NCBI GenBank assembly: GCA_030150505.1
Contig: JASLFS010000067.1
Location: forward strand, 1-23,504
Source: Vitreoscilla sp.
Lineage (GTDB): Bacteria > Pseudomonadota > Gammaproteobacteria > Burkholderiales > Neisseriaceae
DNA length: 23,504 bases
Reading direction: 5' to 3'
Within the stretch, counting starts at the first letter, position 1. Every line of letters starts with the position of its first letter. Positions 22,266 through 23,504 of the stretch are shown one piece after another. The position numbers were made by a program, and so were the translations under genes. The notes under the pieces were generated by a model. The model ran no database searches and was not told the origin of the DNA. It saw only the letters and a list, made by a program, of their open reading frames with translations.

Positions 22266-22595
22266 TTACTCCTCACGAGCCAAAACCACAGCCGTACCAT
22301 AAGCCAATATTTCAGAAGCACCAGCAGCAATATTAGCAGTACTAAAGCGAACATTAATCACTGCATTTGCACCAATACGGCGCGCCTCTTCCTTCATTCT
22401 ATCCAAAGCTTGTTGTCTTGATTCTTCTAAAAGTTCTGTATAACCTTTGAGCTCACCACCAACCATATTTTTAAATCCAGCCATAATATCTCGACCAAAG
22501 TGCTTAGCTCTAACCGTACTACCTTGCACCAAACCCAAATGCTTCTTCACAACGAATCCCGGAATGCTTTCAATATTTGTTACCAAAATATTCAT
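22266..22595 (-). CDS. YbjQ/UPF0145 (DUF74) family protein
   Basis: The 109-residue protein is close to the standard YbjQ length and pattern: IESIPGFVV, GLVQGSTVRAKHFGRDIMAGFKNMVGGELKGYTELLEESRQQALDRMKEEARRIGANAVINVRFSTANIAAGASEILAYGTAVVL. It is soluble and cytoplasmic, and family structures are pentameric. Function is unproven; a heavy-metal-binding label used in databases is weakly supported. AAGG lies 5 nt before ATG 22595. Its stop is 3 nt before the start of the membrane-anchored paralogue. It diverges from the phosphorylase gene. Confidence 0.93.
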   Translation of the reverse strand: MNILVTNIESIPGFVVKKHLGLVQGSTVRAKHFGRDIMAGFKNMVGGELKGYTELLEESRQQALDRMKEEARRIGANAVINVRFSTANIAAGASEILAYGTAVVLAREE

Positions 22596-22624
22596 AAAAC
22601 CTTCTTTCTTTATTATTAACTATG

Positions 22625-22644
22625 ATGCATATTGTATTATGCAT
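22625..22644. promoter_or_regulatory. Dyad in the divergent ybjQ-phosphorylase promoter region
   Basis: ATGCAT occurs at 22625-22630 and 22639-22644, each self-complementary, around an AT centre. The region 22596-22716 must hold both divergent promoters. The AATACAAT on the minus strand within the dyad could be a -10 for the YbjQ pair. No strong -35 is seen. Confidence 0.3.
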
Positions 22645-22716
22645 TAATTTCAACCACTCGAAGTATATCGTTTCTTATATCTGCAGTGGATAATTTTGAC
22701 ATTTTAAAGGATTAAT

Positions 22717-23433
22717 ATGCTAGCGATATTAGGCGGTAATGAATTATTACAAATACCAGAAATACAAATCACTCAACGCCGAATTATTCGTACGCCTTAT
22801 GGCTTACCATCTAGCCCTATCATCTTTGCAAATATTGCAGAAAAGAATATTATTTTTCTGATTCGGCATGGCTATCATCGTTATCTAGCACCTCACGAAA
22901 TTAATTATCGCGCCAATATTTGGGCATTAAAAGAAGCTGGTGCTCAAAACGTTATTTCCATATCCAGTGTTTATGGCATCAATCCAGAGCTAACCACCGG
23001 TCAAATCATCATTCCTCACGACATGATTGATATGACTTACAATCGCTCCCATACTTTCTATGAAAATGAAAAAAAACCATTTATACACACTGAATTTGAT
23101 ACACCTTACTCAGCATCATTGCGACAAAAAATTCAAGCCACTTTATCAAAGCTAAATATTCCTTACCAATCAGAAGCCATTTACACCTGCTTACAAGGAC
23201 CACGGTTACCAACAGCAGCAGAAACCAAACTATTACTACAATACGGTACCGATGTAATTGGAATGACTGGCATGCCAGAGGCCATTTTAGCCCAAGAAAA
23301 AAACTTAAATTATGCCCATGTTTGTAGCATCATTCAAAAACTACCGTTCATTAACAACACAATTACTGACCAACAAACACATCAACAAATCTTAAAAAAC
23401 ATCCACAATTTTTTAACGGAAATTAACAATTAA
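22717..23433 (+). CDS. S-methyl-5'-thioinosine/thioadenosine phosphorylase
   Basis: The 238-residue protein belongs to the MTAP branch of the purine nucleoside phosphorylase family. Phosphate- and ribose-side motifs are RHGYHRYLAPHEINYRANI (50-68), GPRLPTAAE (161-169) and GMTGMPEA (182-189, with the Met that contacts the ribose). Family enzymes cleave methylthioadenosine or methylthioinosine to the base and 5-methylthioribose-1-phosphate, salvaging the polyamine by-product. The usual C-terminal base-recognition Asp pair of MTAP (TDYD) is not seen; YAHVCSIIQKL stands there, so a methylthioinosine preference is plausible but unproven. AAAGGA lies 5 nt before ATG 22717. Confidence 0.9.
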   Translation: MLAILGGNELLQIPEIQITQRRIIRTPYGLPSSPIIFANIAEKNIIFLIRHGYHRYLAPHEINYRANIWALKEAGAQNVISISSVYGINPELTTGQIIIPHDMIDMTYNRSHTFYENEKKPFIHTEFDTPYSASLRQKIQATLSKLNIPYQSEAIYTCLQGPRLPTAAETKLLLQYGTDVIGMTGMPEAILAQEKNLNYAHVCSIIQKLPFINNTITDQQTHQQILKNIHNFLTEINN

Positions 23434-23440
23434 AAAGACG

Positions 23441-23470
23441 ACTTCTGCCTTGTAAAAACAAGCCAGAAGT
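23441..23470. repeat. Hairpin after the phosphorylase gene
   Basis: Arms 23441-23453 and 23458-23470 (13 nt each, 12 paired, ACTTCTG/CAGAAGT outside) flank loop AAAA, 7 nt past the phosphorylase stop. No T tract follows on the plus strand. On the minus strand the stem is followed within 5 nt by CTTTTTAATT, so a minus-strand transcript entering from beyond the edge could terminate here. Confidence 0.6.
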
Positions 23471-23504
23471 TCGATTCTCATGGCTTGCATTGGCAATTCC
23501 CACC

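Noticed and set aside
23465..23480. tRNA-like GTTCGATTC near the right edge
   Set aside because: The flanking bases do not form a 5-bp T stem, and no acceptor or anticodon stem is found around it.
1..23504. CRISPR arrays, insertion sequences, prophage or toxin-antitoxin genes
   Set aside because: No regularly spaced repeats, transposase or integrase motifs, or paired small ORFs with ribosome-binding sites were seen.

Overview
The window reads as chromosomal core sequence from an AT-rich member of the Neisseriaceae (Betaproteobacteria). Three things point there. EF-P carries Arg32 and lies beside its rhamnosyltransferase EarP. The order rlmE-ftsH-folP-glmM, with greA and yhbY close by, is the proteobacterial one. 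The 12-mer AGGCTGCCTGAA, a Neisseriaceae DNA-uptake-sequence dialect, occurs twice exactly and three more times in near-exact form. I see no phage, insertion sequence, CRISPR array or plasmid gene.

Layout, left to right. Positions 1-24 hold the first codons of a minus-strand gene running off the window. An empty AT-rich stretch follows, then tRNA-Ser(UGA) with its promoter and terminator, and a small lipoprotein gene. On the plus strand come a MaoC/PhaJ-like hydratase (TTG start) and an LtaS-type membrane phosphoglycerol or phosphoethanolamine transferase, separated by a hairpin terminator. From about 3.5 to 10.4 kb the genes are on the minus strand: TetR regulator, murB, NorM-type MATE pump (its stop codon directly precedes the murB ATG), AlkK-like acyl-CoA synthetase, efp and earP.

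The 10425-10896 spacer is the richest non-coding region. It has a DnaA-box cluster and an extended -10 promoter for gyrA set inside a long inverted repeat. gyrA (+) ends at a strong terminator. Then come an HdeD-like membrane protein, a DedA protein, glmM, folP, ftsH and rlmE, all minus. yhbY diverges from rlmE. A DUF4149 membrane protein and greA follow on the minus strand; greA has a promoter, terminator and short leader upstream that resemble an attenuator or small-RNA source. The right end has a membrane-anchored YbjQ-like gene paired with a canonical YbjQ gene, and an S-methyl-5'-thioinosine/thioadenosine phosphorylase (+).

Functionally this is envelope and nucleic-acid housekeeping: UDP-GlcNAc and peptidoglycan precursors (GlmM, MurB), folate (FolP), membrane proteolysis (FtsH), ribosome assembly and elongation (RlmE, YhbY, EF-P/EarP), transcript cleavage (GreA) and DNA supercoiling (GyrA). 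No clearly new multi-gene system is visible. The best leads are regulatory: the gyrA promoter architecture, the DnaA boxes, the greA leader and the terminator at the 5' end of the LtaS-like gene.
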